Source: Acidobacteriota bacterium (GTDB lineage Bacteria > Acidobacteriota > Terriglobia > Terriglobales > Acidobacteriaceae). Taken from it: a stretch of 59,220 bases of DNA. The DNA is taken from the NCBI GenBank assembly GCA_025359885.1, contig JANYDG010000057.1, positions 1 to 59,220 on the forward strand, in the 5' to 3' direction. How positions within the stretch are numbered: position 1 is the first letter of the stretch; each line of letters begins with the position of its first letter. This document shows, in pieces, positions 1 through 9,394 of this stretch. The translations under genes were made by a program, and so were the position numbers. The notes beneath the pieces were generated by a model. It made no database searches. It worked only from the letters and a program-made list of their open reading frames with translations, and was not told the DNA's origin.

Positions 1-196
1 GCAAAAGACCGACGGCTTCAAAGAAGGCCTCATCAACTCCACCATCCTCACCGTCGACGGTCAGCAAGCCTTCGATCTCCGCCCCGGCGATGAACTCCGC
101 TGCCACCGCTCCGAATACACCGTAAAACTAGTCCGCCTCGGCGGCAATGGCTTCTTCGACGCCCTCCGCAGCAAGCTCAAATGGGGCGAACGCTAA
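1..196 (+). CDS. nadK: NAD kinase, C-terminal fragment (5' end outside window)
   Basis: The reading frame enters at base 2 and ends at the TAA at 194-196. The visible 64 residues contain ILTVDGQQAFDLRPGD, then a basic stretch, then GFFDALRSKLKWGER at the C-terminus. The pattern of a TVDGQ loop, an LxxGD turn and a final FFxxLRxKLxW is the usual end of bacterial NAD kinases, which phosphorylate NAD to NADP in the cytoplasm. The catalytic GGDGT region would lie upstream of the window, so activity cannot be judged. The nadE gene for NAD synthase lies 38 kb away on the same strand. Confidence 0.85.
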   Translation, partial: QKTDGFKEGLINSTILTVDGQQAFDLRPGDELRCHRSEYTVKLVRLGGNGFFDALRSKLKWGER

Positions 197-518
197 CTAC
201 CAGCTCCAAATCCGCCGTTGCGTTTTCCAGAGGGAGCAGTAGCCGGGTGTCCCACGTCCCGTTTCTGAGAGATGGGATTTCACAAAGGCCTGCTAGCCCT
301 TGCCGTCGCTGAAAGTGGTCAAAATTGGCGACAGCGTGTTTTTGTATATAAATCTCTGAAATAAATGTAGTTATATGCACAAAGTTGTGTGTTTTGTTGG
401 TGCATCCACGCATTTCGGCGGCGGGATTTGCACCGTAGGTCGAATTTTCGCTGACCTCGTGGATGGTTCTTGACGCTTCCCTGAAGAAGAGCTTTCATGC
501 GTTCACTTTCGGCAGAGT
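197..518. other. Intergenic region, AT-rich core, no gene seen
   Basis: This stretch lies between the convergent ends of nadK and the DUF3999 gene. About 330-400 is clearly more AT-rich than its surroundings and contains TATATAAAT-like runs. No convincing start and ribosome-binding-site pair or terminator hairpin was found. A 78-codon open frame on the minus strand has no recognisable features and is not called. Confidence 0.4.
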
Positions 519-1820
519 CTAGCTTATGGGTGTCTTGCTCGATCTGAGTGCAATGGCTCCCAGGAGTGCCACGACAGCGATGAGAGCAGCCCAGAGCAAT
601 GCAGGATGCTTCTCTGCGAAGGGGCGGGTGTCGGCTCTGGTCTTGTATCGGTCATTGACGATCTCTAGACCGGCGGAGAGTTGAATGGCATTTGCTTGAG
701 GTGTGAAGAGAGAAGCATAGTCATACTGCGGCGCTTCGAGCACGGGGTCGCCGTAATAAAGGGTATAGCTGTTGCCGGGATTGGCTTCGAAGCACAGGGA
801 GCGCTCAAGCATCTGCAACTGAACGGATTGCAGATCCAGAGGCTGGTCGTCACCGTTGTTGACGGTGATGGTGATGTGTGCCACTCCGGCGGACTGTGTG
901 CCCGGTAGTTCGATGGCCAAATGCTCTTCGTCGATGGGGTGACCGTTCTGGGTGGTGTGGATGCGCAGGATGTTTCCCGAGGAGATGTGGTCCGCCGATC
1001 CGGCTCCGTCGTCGTGATCGGAAGCAGGGCTTGCAGGCGCGATGTCGATGTCTACCTGGCGGCTGAAGTTAATGGGCGGGGGGCCGGGCACAAAGACGAT
1101 TCGGTCAAATGGGACGTTGGCTGGCAGGGTGAATTCGATGATTGAAGCGTGATTTCTCGAAGTGAGCCGTGTGGATTGGGCGACGGATTGATATTTGGGC
1201 TGGCTGGAGGGCGAGTGGTCAACGGAGAGGCCGGTGACGCTTTCAGGCTTGAGGGGGCCATTGATACGGAAGTGGAGGTAAGAGAAGTTGGACCGGGGCA
1301 GGTGGAGGATGGTGCTGCGGCCGAGTTTTTGGCCGGTGAGATCAAAGACTGTGAAGGTGCCGAGCGAGGTTGCGGCGAGGCCGGATTGAGCTTGCTTGCT
1401 TAAATCTGGGCTGCCGGATACGGTGACGTTTGCGATGAAGTCATGTGCGGCGATGTCGAGCTGAACATCACTGTAGGAGGTGGCGGGTGAGTCAGGGAAT
1501 TCGGCGTCAAAGACGATCTGGCCATTGCGTTGGCCGAGATTGAGTGGATGGATGGTTTTTGGGGTGCCATCTGAGGTGCTGGCAGGCGTGGTGGAGTGGA
1601 CGACGTAGGGCGTTTCGGTTGCGCGGTTGGGTCGGTCGCTGTAAAGGCGCAGGTCGGCCAGATTGGGAGCGGCGTGGGCGAAGAGTTCGGCGGGGATTGG
1701 CAGGCAGGCCTGCGTAGAAGCTCTCGTCAGGTTTTGGATGGGGCGCTGGTAGCGGAAGTAGCGGATTTCTGGTGTTGGGTTGATCAGGGGGAGAAGTGCT
1801 ATCCAGGCGAGGAGCTTCAT
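519..1820 (-). CDS. DUF3999-like membrane-anchored protein
   Basis: The product is 433 residues. It has an N-terminal signal-like hydrophobic stretch (MKLLAWIALLPLI), a long beta-rich extracytoplasmic region, and one C-terminal membrane segment (about 405-425, ALLWAALIAVVALLGAIAL) followed by a short basic tail. Length, topology and position directly after a DUF2339 gene match the DUF3999 family, whose function is not known. The ATG overlaps the stop of the upstream DUF2339 gene by four bases (ATGA), so the two are translationally coupled and probably form one cell-envelope unit. The family call rests on architecture and neighbourhood rather than a diagnostic motif. Confidence 0.7.
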   Translation of the reverse strand: MKLLAWIALLPLINPTPEIRYFRYQRPIQNLTRASTQACLPIPAELFAHAAPNLADLRLYSDRPNRATETPYVVHSTTPASTSDGTPKTIHPLNLGQRNGQIVFDAEFPDSPATSYSDVQLDIAAHDFIANVTVSGSPDLSKQAQSGLAATSLGTFTVFDLTGQKLGRSTILHLPRSNFSYLHFRINGPLKPESVTGLSVDHSPSSQPKYQSVAQSTRLTSRNHASIIEFTLPANVPFDRIVFVPGPPPINFSRQVDIDIAPASPASDHDDGAGSADHISSGNILRIHTTQNGHPIDEEHLAIELPGTQSAGVAHITITVNNGDDQPLDLQSVQLQMLERSLCFEANPGNSYTLYYGDPVLEAPQYDYASLFTPQANAIQLSAGLEIVNDRYKTRADTRPFAEKHPALLWAALIAVVALLGAIALRSSKTPIS

Positions 1821-3715
1821 GGCGTTTCCTCGTTGGAGGCCGTGGATGGTTTGCGGAGATTAAGCCAGTCGCGCTGGTAAATGAAGCTGACGGTGAGCAG
1901 GAGCGCTCCAAGGCCGAGGAAGCTGAGGACGCGGAAACCCTGGCTGAGTTCGCTGACATCGACGACGAAGACTTTGCCGATCGTGGCGGCGAGGAGGACC
2001 ATGGCCTGCCAGCGGAGGAATGCAGAGCGCTGTGCGAATCCGGCGGTGAGGAGAGTCGCTCCATACAGCATGAAAAAGGCGGAGTAGGTGAACTGCGCGT
2101 AGATGTGGAAGTTGTGGGAGAGGGCGTCGTCCCCGTGCCAGCGGAGGGACCACCAGAAGTTGTGAATTTCAAGACTGACGGCGAGTAGCAGGAGCGCATT
2201 GGTGATGAGGGCAGCGGCGAGTGCGAGGGTGTGCCAGGGAATGATGCGTTCGGAGCTCTCTGAGGGAATGTCTCGATATCTGGGCGATGCGATGAATGCG
2301 ACGAAGGCGAAGACGGCGATGGCGGCGCAATATGTGCCGAAGCGTGCGTTGAAGACTGGAGCTGTCGAGGCCGCAGGATTGACGGTGAGGAGTGCGCAAA
2401 GGCCCAGCAGAAGGCAGAGGATCGAGAGCCATCGGAGCAGCATGGAGCGCATATTGCGGGCCACCCAGAGCAGAGCTGCGCCCTCGATGAGCCAGCCGAT
2501 TGTGAGCCAGCGGCCATGGGCCTTGAGGGGAATGGCGAGGGTGAGGAAGACGACTGCGGCAGCGAGGTGAAGGGCTGAAACCAGTTGGAGACTGTCGTTG
2601 GATTTCCCGCGAGCAGGCAGTCGGCTCAGGGCCAGGTAGATTGCGGAGAATGCCACGGCGAGCCAGGGTTCGGCCCAGGGGAATGTGGACCCTTCAAACA
2701 TAACGTAGAAGCCAATGAAGGTGAGGGCACCGTTCGCGATAGGTAGCACGACGAGGACCAGACCGTCCCAGCCCGACTTTTTAATATCGGCATCGGCATT
2801 GATCTGAATCAGAAAGGGGGCGAGTGCGAAGATGGCGAAAAAGAGGGTGAGGAAGAAGGCGGTCAGGGTAAATTGCGCGCTGGAATAGTACTCCCCGTAC
2901 CAGGCGATAAAGAGGAAGCAGGTGCCGAGCGCGCTCCCAAAGAGGAGACGCGACCATGGGCGGAGGGCAACGAGCAGAAGTGTAGCGGCGTTGAGGAGGA
3001 AGAGATAAGAGAAGAGGGCGACTTCGTGGTTTTCGCCGGTGGAGAGAAGCAGGGGCGTGCTAAAGCCGCCGACAATGGCGTAAAGGGCGAGGAGTTCCGC
3101 GTCCTGACGCCAGGCTATGAAGGCGTTAAAGGCGGTGACGAGGATCATGGCGGCAAAGGCGACCGTGGAGGGCAGCAGGTGGAAGAGCGAGAAGGCCGCC
3201 CAGAGTGATAGGTAGAGGATGCCGCTGCCGACGGCTTTGAGGGAGTAGGAAAAGACCGCGTAGCCGTGGTTTCGAAACCGTTCAGACCAGGCGATGAGGG
3301 TGGCACCGGCGAGGAGGCCGATGAGTACACGGCCGACGGGTCCGATCCATTGATTGTCGATGGCGAGCTTGAGGAACCAGGCCATGCCAATGAGCGTAGC
3401 GAGGATGCCAATGCGGTTAAACCACTGGGAGCCAATGCGGCTCTCCAGAGAACGTTCGTCATGCGCTGGGGCGGTGGTGAAGGAGGGAATGTCTACGGAT
3501 GACTGGAGTGTGGGACTGGGTGGCGGAGGCGGTGGTGTGGGTTGCTGCGAGACCTCGTCCGGAATTTTCACGGTGACGTGGAGCGTCTCTTGAGCAACGG
3601 GGCGATCCTGAAGTTGCAGGATGCCGTGGTTGCGAAGAGCCTCTTCGAGGCTGAAGACGCGCGCAGTCAGCAGGGCAACCTGGTCTTCAAGACTGCTGGA
3701 GGGATCAGGGTTCAT
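1817..3715 (-). CDS. DUF2339 polytopic membrane protein
   Basis: The product is 632 residues. The N-terminus (1-30) is a short coiled-coil-like stretch (LEDQVALLTARVFSLEEALRNHG), followed by a proline-rich linker (about 55-75, PTPPPPPPSP). Before the first membrane span comes SLESRIGSQWFNRIGILATLIGMAWFLKLA, the characteristic entry of DUF2339 proteins. More than a dozen hydrophobic segments follow to the C-terminus. The family is a predicted inner-membrane protein of unknown function. It overlaps DUF3999 by four bases and lies 97 bases downstream of an unknown anchored protein on the same strand, so all three may be one transcript. Confidence 0.82.
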   Translation of the reverse strand: MNPDPSSSLEDQVALLTARVFSLEEALRNHGILQLQDRPVAQETLHVTVKIPDEVSQQPTPPPPPPSPTLQSSVDIPSFTTAPAHDERSLESRIGSQWFNRIGILATLIGMAWFLKLAIDNQWIGPVGRVLIGLLAGATLIAWSERFRNHGYAVFSYSLKAVGSGILYLSLWAAFSLFHLLPSTVAFAAMILVTAFNAFIAWRQDAELLALYAIVGGFSTPLLLSTGENHEVALFSYLFLLNAATLLLVALRPWSRLLFGSALGTCFLFIAWYGEYYSSAQFTLTAFFLTLFFAIFALAPFLIQINADADIKKSGWDGLVLVVLPIANGALTFIGFYVMFEGSTFPWAEPWLAVAFSAIYLALSRLPARGKSNDSLQLVSALHLAAAVVFLTLAIPLKAHGRWLTIGWLIEGAALLWVARNMRSMLLRWLSILCLLLGLCALLTVNPAASTAPVFNARFGTYCAAIAVFAFVAFIASPRYRDIPSESSERIIPWHTLALAAALITNALLLLAVSLEIHNFWWSLRWHGDDALSHNFHIYAQFTYSAFFMLYGATLLTAGFAQRSAFLRWQAMVLLAATIGKVFVVDVSELSQGFRVLSFLGLGALLLTVSFIYQRDWLNLRKPSTASNEETP

Positions 3716-3812
3716 CGCCGATTACTGTACAGGATGGTGGGCGGCAATTCCAGTGGCTTCGAGGGCATTGGCATCGCCTGGGGAACCATGCGGGACTCGG
3801 TGACATGTCCGT

Positions 3813-5087
3813 TCACTTGACGGAGTTAGACGAAGGCTGAGCAGGGGCCCTTGGAAGCCAGACCTCCAACTGGCCCTCCGGGGAGGGAAGGCCGATGCGG
3901 ACGATGCGGCTGTTGGGGTAGGCGGATTTGAGGATGCCGAGGCATTTGTTGGCGCGATCAAGATCAGAAGTATTGAAGTAGCGGACCTGCGCAAGTTCCG
4001 GCATTTTTTCCGACGGGATGAGCTGTGCTTTCGCTTCGACTCTGGCGTTGGGCCAGGCTGCGCGGATGCTTTGAATCATATTTGCGCCTGCATCGGGGGC
4101 GTCGTTCTTGTCTTGCTGAATGAACATGTGAGCAACGACGGAGGCTGGAACCGGAGGCGCGACGTTCACCGGAGTACCGGAAACCTTTGGCATGGAACCT
4201 GGAGGGGACGAGACCTTGGGACCAGTGACGGGAAATGGCGACGGGGATGAATTGACGGATGCCGGAGAGCGGTCAATCGAGGCGGAAGCAATGGCTTTTG
4301 GAGTTGGATTGGCGTTGGAGCCGGGTGGGGCGTGGTTGAACTCGGAGAGCAGCTCGACAATCGGTTGGCTTTCATCGTCTGAGATCGTGAGCAAGGAGGA
4401 GCCGGGATTGTCGTTGATGCTGAATCCGCCGATTTTAGAGAGCTGGGCTTTGACTGAGGCGGGATTGTCCACTTTCACGGTGAAGCTGATTTTGCCCATG
4501 ACGGTACCGCGAATGAGGCGCATGCCGGGGTGGTCGGAGATGTATTTGCCACATTCTCCCTGGCCGGTGACGGTCTCAACGGAGCGGTCATCCATAATCT
4601 GGATAGCTGTTTTCTCGATGGTGTAGCGGATGGTGGAGGATTGTTTGAGGTCGACTCCGGCGCTGTCGAGCCCCTGGATGGCGTGAGATCCAAGGTTGGC
4701 TGAGAGGGCTGTATCAGAATTGAGGGTGTAGGCGGGGAAGAGGTGTTCTGCGGGGAAGGCTATGGGCGCGGATTGCGGGACGCAGTCGGTGAGGTCGGCG
4801 GGTACTGAGCCGCTTGATCGGAGCAGGGTTCCGACGGGATAGGCGGTGGTTGCGACGACGACGCTGAAGTCATTGCCGGAGGCATCGGCACCGAATCGCT
4901 GAAAGACTCGGCTCGCAAGCGACTGCTGGAAGGCGTCAAAGTCGCCGATGTTCTGCGCGTCTGCGGGATCATGGCTGGAGATAAGTTGGTTTTTAGCGGG
5001 GTGCAGAAACCGCCAGGCGAAAATGATTGCGATGAGGAGGACGATGGTGATTGCGGGAGCGACCACGAGGCGGAGCGAAGGCTTCAT
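3813..5087 (-). CDS. Membrane-anchored protein of unknown function with Pro/Ser linker
   Basis: The product is 424 residues and I do not recognise the family. Residues 5-26 form one membrane anchor (LVVAPAITIVLLIAIIFAW), so most of the protein is periplasmic. Residues about 30-245 look like one folded region with repeated short beta segments. Residues about 250-315 are a low-complexity Ser/Pro/Ala linker. The last about 100 residues form a second compact domain, with QVRYFNTSDLDRANKCLGIL and a final QLEVWLPR, reminiscent of small ligand- or partner-binding domains appended to other proteins. It lies upstream of the DUF2339/DUF3999 pair on the same strand and is divergent from pfk. Confidence 0.65.
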   Translation of the reverse strand: MKPSLRLVVAPAITIVLLIAIIFAWRFLHPAKNQLISSHDPADAQNIGDFDAFQQSLASRVFQRFGADASGNDFSVVVATTAYPVGTLLRSSGSVPADLTDCVPQSAPIAFPAEHLFPAYTLNSDTALSANLGSHAIQGLDSAGVDLKQSSTIRYTIEKTAIQIMDDRSVETVTGQGECGKYISDHPGMRLIRGTVMGKISFTVKVDNPASVKAQLSKIGGFSINDNPGSSLLTISDDESQPIVELLSEFNHAPPGSNANPTPKAIASASIDRSPASVNSSPSPFPVTGPKVSSPPGSMPKVSGTPVNVAPPVPASVVAHMFIQQDKNDAPDAGANMIQSIRAAWPNARVEAKAQLIPSEKMPELAQVRYFNTSDLDRANKCLGILKSAYPNSRIVRIGLPSPEGQLEVWLPRAPAQPSSNSVK

Positions 5088-5344
5088 TCAATTGAACCTC
5101 GTGAACGGGAAGGATGCGAGCGAAGTGATGACTCGAAACGATAGTAGTCCTGAGATTCCGGATACACAATAAGTTTGTGTTGCGGCGAGGGATCGGCATT
5201 TGAGGATTATGGATGAGAGCACCCATAAGGGCGCGGCTTTGAAGTTCGAAAAAGATGGTGGGCGAGGGAGGAACGGGTAGACTGTTGGTGGTGCTCTGGT
5301 GGCGGAGATTGTTGCCAGAGTTAAAAAATATCAGGAGAAGAATG

Positions 5345-6379
5345 ATGAAGATTGGTTTGTTGACAGGTGGCGGAGATTGCCCTGGATTGAATGCGGTGAT
5401 CTATGCCGCTGTGAAGAAGGGCATCAACAAGTATGGCGATGAGTTTGTTGGCTTTTTGAACGGCTGGCGCGGGGTTTTGGACAACAACTGGATTCCGCTG
5501 ACGCTGGAAAAGATTGACGGGATTCAACTGACAGGTGGAACGATCTTGCACTCTTCGCGGACGAATGTGAAGAAGATTCCTGGCGGCATTGAGAAAGTCC
5601 AGGAAGTGCTGAAGGCTAACGGGATTGACGCGCTGATTGCACTGGGCGGCGACGATACGCAGTCTGTGACTCTGGCGTTGACCGAGGCTGGAATACCTGG
5701 GGTTGGCGTGCCGAAGACGATTGACAACGATATCAACGGCACGGACGCGACGTTTGGATTTGACACGGCAGTCGCGATTGCGACGGAGGCTGTGGACCGG
5801 ATTCGGACGACGGCAGATTCGCACAATCGCGTGGTCGTGATTGAAGTCATGGGCCGGGATGCAGGCTGGATTGCGTATGCGGCGGGCGTAGCGGGTGGCG
5901 CGGATGTAGTGCTAGTTCCGGAACTGCCCATCGATATTGACCATGTGAGCAAGCTGCTGAAGTACAACTACGACCGCGGCAAGCACTATGGCCTGGTGGT
6001 CGTAGCTGAAGGCTGTCATCTGCCGGATGTGGGCCAGGTGGTTACAGGCGCCGCTGTGGATTCGTTTGGCCATGCGCGGCTCTCTGGAATAGGTGAGGCT
6101 CTCGCCGATCTGATTGAAGAGAAGACAGGCTATGAAACGCGTTCTGTGAACCTGGGTCATCTGGTGCGGGGCGGTTCGCCGACCGCTTATGACCGCCTGC
6201 TGGGTCAGCGCTACGGCCTGCACGCGATTGACATGGTGCATGATCAAAAGTGGGGCCGGATTGCAGTGCTAAAGGGGACGGACATTACGGACATCACGAT
6301 TGCAGAAGCGGTAGCAAAGAATCGCAAGCTGGATCAGCGCTTTTTTGACGTGATTACAGACCTTGAAGCGAAGGTGTAA
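5345..6379 (+). CDS. pfkA: 6-phosphofructokinase, predicted pyrophosphate-dependent
   Basis: The 344-residue product interconverts fructose 6-phosphate and fructose 1,6-bisphosphate in glycolysis. It starts with the nucleotide loop GLLTGGGDCPGLN and carries PKTIDNDINGTD and VIEVMGRDAGW, all typical of the family. Residues 101-104 read GGDD rather than GGDG, and residues 123-129 read PKTIDND rather than PGTIDND. In this family Asp104 together with Lys124 is the established signature of pyrophosphate as phosphoryl donor. AGGAG at 5333-5337 lies seven bases before the ATG at 5345; a tandem ATG at 5342 is the alternative start. The longer open frame from 5255 lacks conserved sequence. Confidence 0.93.
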   Translation: MKIGLLTGGGDCPGLNAVIYAAVKKGINKYGDEFVGFLNGWRGVLDNNWIPLTLEKIDGIQLTGGTILHSSRTNVKKIPGGIEKVQEVLKANGIDALIALGGDDTQSVTLALTEAGIPGVGVPKTIDNDINGTDATFGFDTAVAIATEAVDRIRTTADSHNRVVVIEVMGRDAGWIAYAAGVAGGADVVLVPELPIDIDHVSKLLKYNYDRGKHYGLVVVAEGCHLPDVGQVVTGAAVDSFGHARLSGIGEALADLIEEKTGYETRSVNLGHLVRGGSPTAYDRLLGQRYGLHAIDMVHDQKWGRIAVLKGTDITDITIAEAVAKNRKLDQRFFDVITDLEAKV

Positions 6380-6401
6380 CGCATTACAAGCACGAACGAA
6401 C

Positions 6402-6444
6402 CCAGGTCTCGACGGTAGAAAATTACGGTAGGGGACCTGGTTTT
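6402..6444 (+). terminator. Possible terminator after pfk
   Basis: CCAGGTC at 6402-6408 pairs with GACCTGG at 6434-6440 and is followed by TTTT. The loop is long (25 bases), so this is a weak candidate. It falls between pfk and the GNAT gene. Confidence 0.35.
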
Positions 6445-6474
6445 CGTGTTTCCGGGCAGAATTGAAGGACTGAG

Positions 6475-6951
6475 ATGGCCGTGGTTTCATCGGTGAGGTG
6501 CAGGTTATTCGAGCCTGGGGATTTGCCTGCGTTGTTTGCGATTGAAGAGGTGTGCTTTCCGCCCTCGATTCGGTTCAGTCGTGAGCTGATGCGTTCGCTG
6601 ACGGCTGACCCGTTGTGCCGGACGTGGATGGGCATGGCGGGTGAAACGCGGGTGGGCTTTGCAATCGTAGGGCTACGGGGCGATGAAGAGCTGGAGACGG
6701 CTTATATCTGGACAATAGAAGTGCTGCCGGGGTTTCGGCGTAGGGGTATCGCGAGATCGCTGCTGGAGCGCGCCGAAGCGAGTGCCCGGGCCGGGAATTG
6801 CACAGCCATTGGACTCCATGTGGATGCACGGAATCTGAGCGCAATGGCGCTGTATGAGCGGGCAGGGTTTGTCCATATCGGGGTTGATGTGGAGTTCTAC
6901 GGGCGCGGCCAGAATGCGTTTCAATACAGACGAGACCTGAACATCACTTAA
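6475..6951 (+). CDS. GNAT-family N-acetyltransferase, RimI-like
   Basis: The product is 158 residues, a single GNAT domain. The acetyl-CoA binding motif is visible as VLPGFRRRGIARSLLERAE (about 82-100), matching the R/Q-x-x-G-x-G/A signature. It is preceded by the beta strand TAYIWTIEVLPG and followed by GLHVDARNLSAMALYERAGF, the usual motif B with the N-x-x-A-x-x-x-Y-x-x-x-GF pattern. Such enzymes transfer acetyl groups to protein N-termini or small amines, and the substrate here cannot be told. GAAGGA lies six bases before the ATG. It is close to RimI in length and pattern, but not surely RimI. Confidence 0.85.
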   Translation: MAVVSSVRCRLFEPGDLPALFAIEEVCFPPSIRFSRELMRSLTADPLCRTWMGMAGETRVGFAIVGLRGDEELETAYIWTIEVLPGFRRRGIARSLLERAEASARAGNCTAIGLHVDARNLSAMALYERAGFVHIGVDVEFYGRGQNAFQYRRDLNIT

Positions 6952-6986
6952 GAAGCAGTAGATTGACAGAAAATCTAACTAACTTA

Positions 6987-8540
6987 TTAGGTGCCGCAGA
7001 AGGTCTGGGTAACGGCTTCCCCGGGGAGAGCTGGGACTGCGAAGCGTTCAAGGCCAGGCCTGTCTTCATAGGGGTGGGAGAGAACGTCCAGCAGTTCTTC
7101 AAAGGGCTGGAAGTCCTGTCTTGTGACTGCGGCCTGCAGAACGGCCTCGACCAGGTGGTTGCGAGGTATGAAGGCGGGATTTGCCTTGCGCATCGCCGCG
7201 GAGCGCACTTCAGGCGAAACGGTTTCATCGTTCAGACGGCTCCGCCATCGGGCGAGCCACTTTTCGCAGGCCTCTGGATGGGCGAAAAGCGAACGGACTT
7301 TCTCATCCGACTGAGGGTCGGCGGCTGCGTCTGAGAGGGAGCGGAAGGTGAGGGTAAAGTCTGCATGGTTGATGGCCATTTGTTTTAGAAGGTCTTCGGC
7401 GAGGGCCGGATCGCCCTCTTGCGGGGTGAACAGGCCGAGCTTGCAACGCAGACCGGCAAGACGTGCGGCCTCAAATTGCGGGTCGAAGGCTGCGAGGGCT
7501 TGGTTGGCCGACACAACCGCGGCCTCTTTCGTGCCTGCCTCCTGTTCCAGCACCGGGAGCAGAGCCTCGGCGAGGCGGGTAAGGTTCCATCGGGCGGCGA
7601 GGGGCTGGTTGCTATAGGCGTAACGGCCCATCTGGTCGATCGAACTAAAGACCTTGCGGGGGTCGTATTCCTCGAGGAAGGCGCAGGGGCCATAGTCGAT
7701 GGTTTCACCGGAAATCGAAGTATTGTCGGTATTCATGACGCCGTGGATGAAGCTAACGAGCATCCATTGGGCAACGAGGCGCGCTTGGCGGGCGATGACG
7801 GAATCGAGCAGGGTGCGGTAAGGATTGCTTTCCAGCACAGCGTCTGGGTAATGGCGGGCGATGGCATAGTCTGCGAGGACGCGAAGAGCCTCCGTGTCGC
7901 CCTGCGCGGCAAAATACTGGAAAGTGCCAACGCGGAGATGGCTGGATGCAACGCGGGTGAAGACGGCGCCGGGAAGAGCCGATTCGCGGAAGACGAGCTC
8001 GCCGGTGGTAACGGCAGCGAGAGCGCGTGCAGTCGGAATGCCGAGGGCCGCCATAGCTTCGCTGACGATGTATTCGCGAAGGACTGGGCCGAGGGCGGCC
8101 CTGCCGTCTCCGCGGCGGGAAAACGGAGTGGGGCCGGAGCCTTTGAGCTGTATGTCATATCGGATGCCGTCGCGACTGAGCACTTCGCCGAGAAGATTGG
8201 CGCGGCCATCGCCAAGTTGCGGTACGAAATGACCGAACTGATGGCCTGCATACGCGAGGGCGATAGGATCTGAGCCAGCGGCAATGCGGTTGCCGGCCAG
8301 GATCTCGATGCCCTGCCGGGAGGCGAGTTCGTCAGGGTCAACCCCCAGGCTGCGGGCTAATTCAATATTGACCTTGATGAGGCGGGGGGCGGCAACGGGC
8401 ATCGGATTGGTTCGCGCGTAGAAACGCTCAGGGAGTTGCGCATACGTATTTTCGAAAAAGAAATCGACGGTCGTGCAGTCAGGGCCTGTGGAGGCCTCCG
8501 GGGTCTCTGATGATTTTGAGAATGGGGTGGGGACAGTCAT
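6987..8540 (-). CDS. selO: Protein adenylyltransferase SelO (YdiU family)
   Basis: The product is 517 residues and spans the whole SelO/YdiU pseudokinase-fold domain. Conserved blocks seen in order are RTNPMPVAAPRLIKVN, AYAGHQFGHFVPQLGDGRA, GSGPTPFSRRGDGRAALGP, TTGELVFRE and HGVMNTDNTSISGETIDYGP. SelO transfers AMP to serine, threonine or tyrosine of target proteins and is linked to redox stress. The protein ends in TFCGT; the third residue from the end is cysteine, the position occupied by selenocysteine in human SelO, so this is the cysteine form. It is convergent with the GNAT gene. Confidence 0.93.
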   Translation of the reverse strand: MTVPTPFSKSSETPEASTGPDCTTVDFFFENTYAQLPERFYARTNPMPVAAPRLIKVNIELARSLGVDPDELASRQGIEILAGNRIAAGSDPIALAYAGHQFGHFVPQLGDGRANLLGEVLSRDGIRYDIQLKGSGPTPFSRRGDGRAALGPVLREYIVSEAMAALGIPTARALAAVTTGELVFRESALPGAVFTRVASSHLRVGTFQYFAAQGDTEALRVLADYAIARHYPDAVLESNPYRTLLDSVIARQARLVAQWMLVSFIHGVMNTDNTSISGETIDYGPCAFLEEYDPRKVFSSIDQMGRYAYSNQPLAARWNLTRLAEALLPVLEQEAGTKEAAVVSANQALAAFDPQFEAARLAGLRCKLGLFTPQEGDPALAEDLLKQMAINHADFTLTFRSLSDAAADPQSDEKVRSLFAHPEACEKWLARWRSRLNDETVSPEVRSAAMRKANPAFIPRNHLVEAVLQAAVTRQDFQPFEELLDVLSHPYEDRPGLERFAVPALPGEAVTQTFCGT

Positions 8541-8696
8541 TGTCTATTTGATGTTCGCACGCCGATTTGGCTTCGTAATGGAGCCAGAAAGCTGGGACGC
8601 AGATTGGAATGCCGATCCCCAGTTTGGAAGTCCCAACGGCCTGACCAAGGGAGGCATGATTTTCGAGAGATAAAGCCAATCAAATCAGATATTTGA

Positions 8697-9178
8697 AAAA
8701 TCACATCTTACATAGTACCCCCCCAGATCGGCCCGACCCATGTTTTCGACCCAAATTTGATCTGGACCAAGGAAAACCTGGAGTGAAAAAACTGGTCTGC
8801 GCCAGCGCGGATAGAACGAATGCCTTGAAGTTCCGCACCAGACGATGTTCACCGATAATGCGGTCAGCGTGCAACGCGCTCTGAAAGTCGGTGCCGAAGG
8901 CCTCTGCCGCTCCACAGAAAGCGGTAAAGACCCGGCTGGGAGCGACCAGACAACCTGCAGACCGTTGCGTTCCTCCATCCTGTAAGGGAATGTAGATCGC
9001 TCTCCGAAAGGCCGAAGCGGTCGTTCATCCACTGCGGCGTAAGCCAGTGTTGGTAGTGCGGCGGAGCGAGGTTATCCTGGTCGGCCAGTAGTTGCTCGAG
9101 CGCCATCTGCTGCACAACGGAGCGGGCAACCACCAGCGCCAGCCAGACAAGCGAGTGTTTGTAATTGTGGCTAAAACG
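8697..9178 (-). pseudogene. Decayed pro-kumamolisin (peptidase S53) propeptide fragment
   Basis: Three reading frames read in turn reconstruct one propeptide. The first (9178 down to about 9010) reads LVWLALVVARSVVQQ, then LADQDNLAPPHYQHWLTP, then DRFGLSESDLHSLTGW. The second gives RNGLQVVWSLPAG. The third gives FCGAAEAFGTDFQSAL followed by HRLVRNFKAFVLSALA. This order matches the Pro-kumamolisin activation domain of secreted S53 serine proteases, with at least two frameshifts, no start codon and no protease domain. The whole stretch is therefore a relic. Related full-length genes are common in Acidobacteriota (recalled, not checked here). Confidence 0.75.
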
Positions 9179-9394
9179 AATTTAGCGAACGTATCTGGGC
9201 ACGCGCGGCGATAAAAAACAAGAGTAAAGGGATTTCATCCTCGAATTTACCTCTATTGATAACAGAGTTACAATCCCGGCAACTGTCCGGCATGGTGGCA
9301 CAAACTACAAGTGCGACTCCTTCATCGAGCGCTACAGGAGACTTCTCCCTCATCAAGCAGACAGTCCTCACCGTCGGCAGCCATTCGACCTAAC

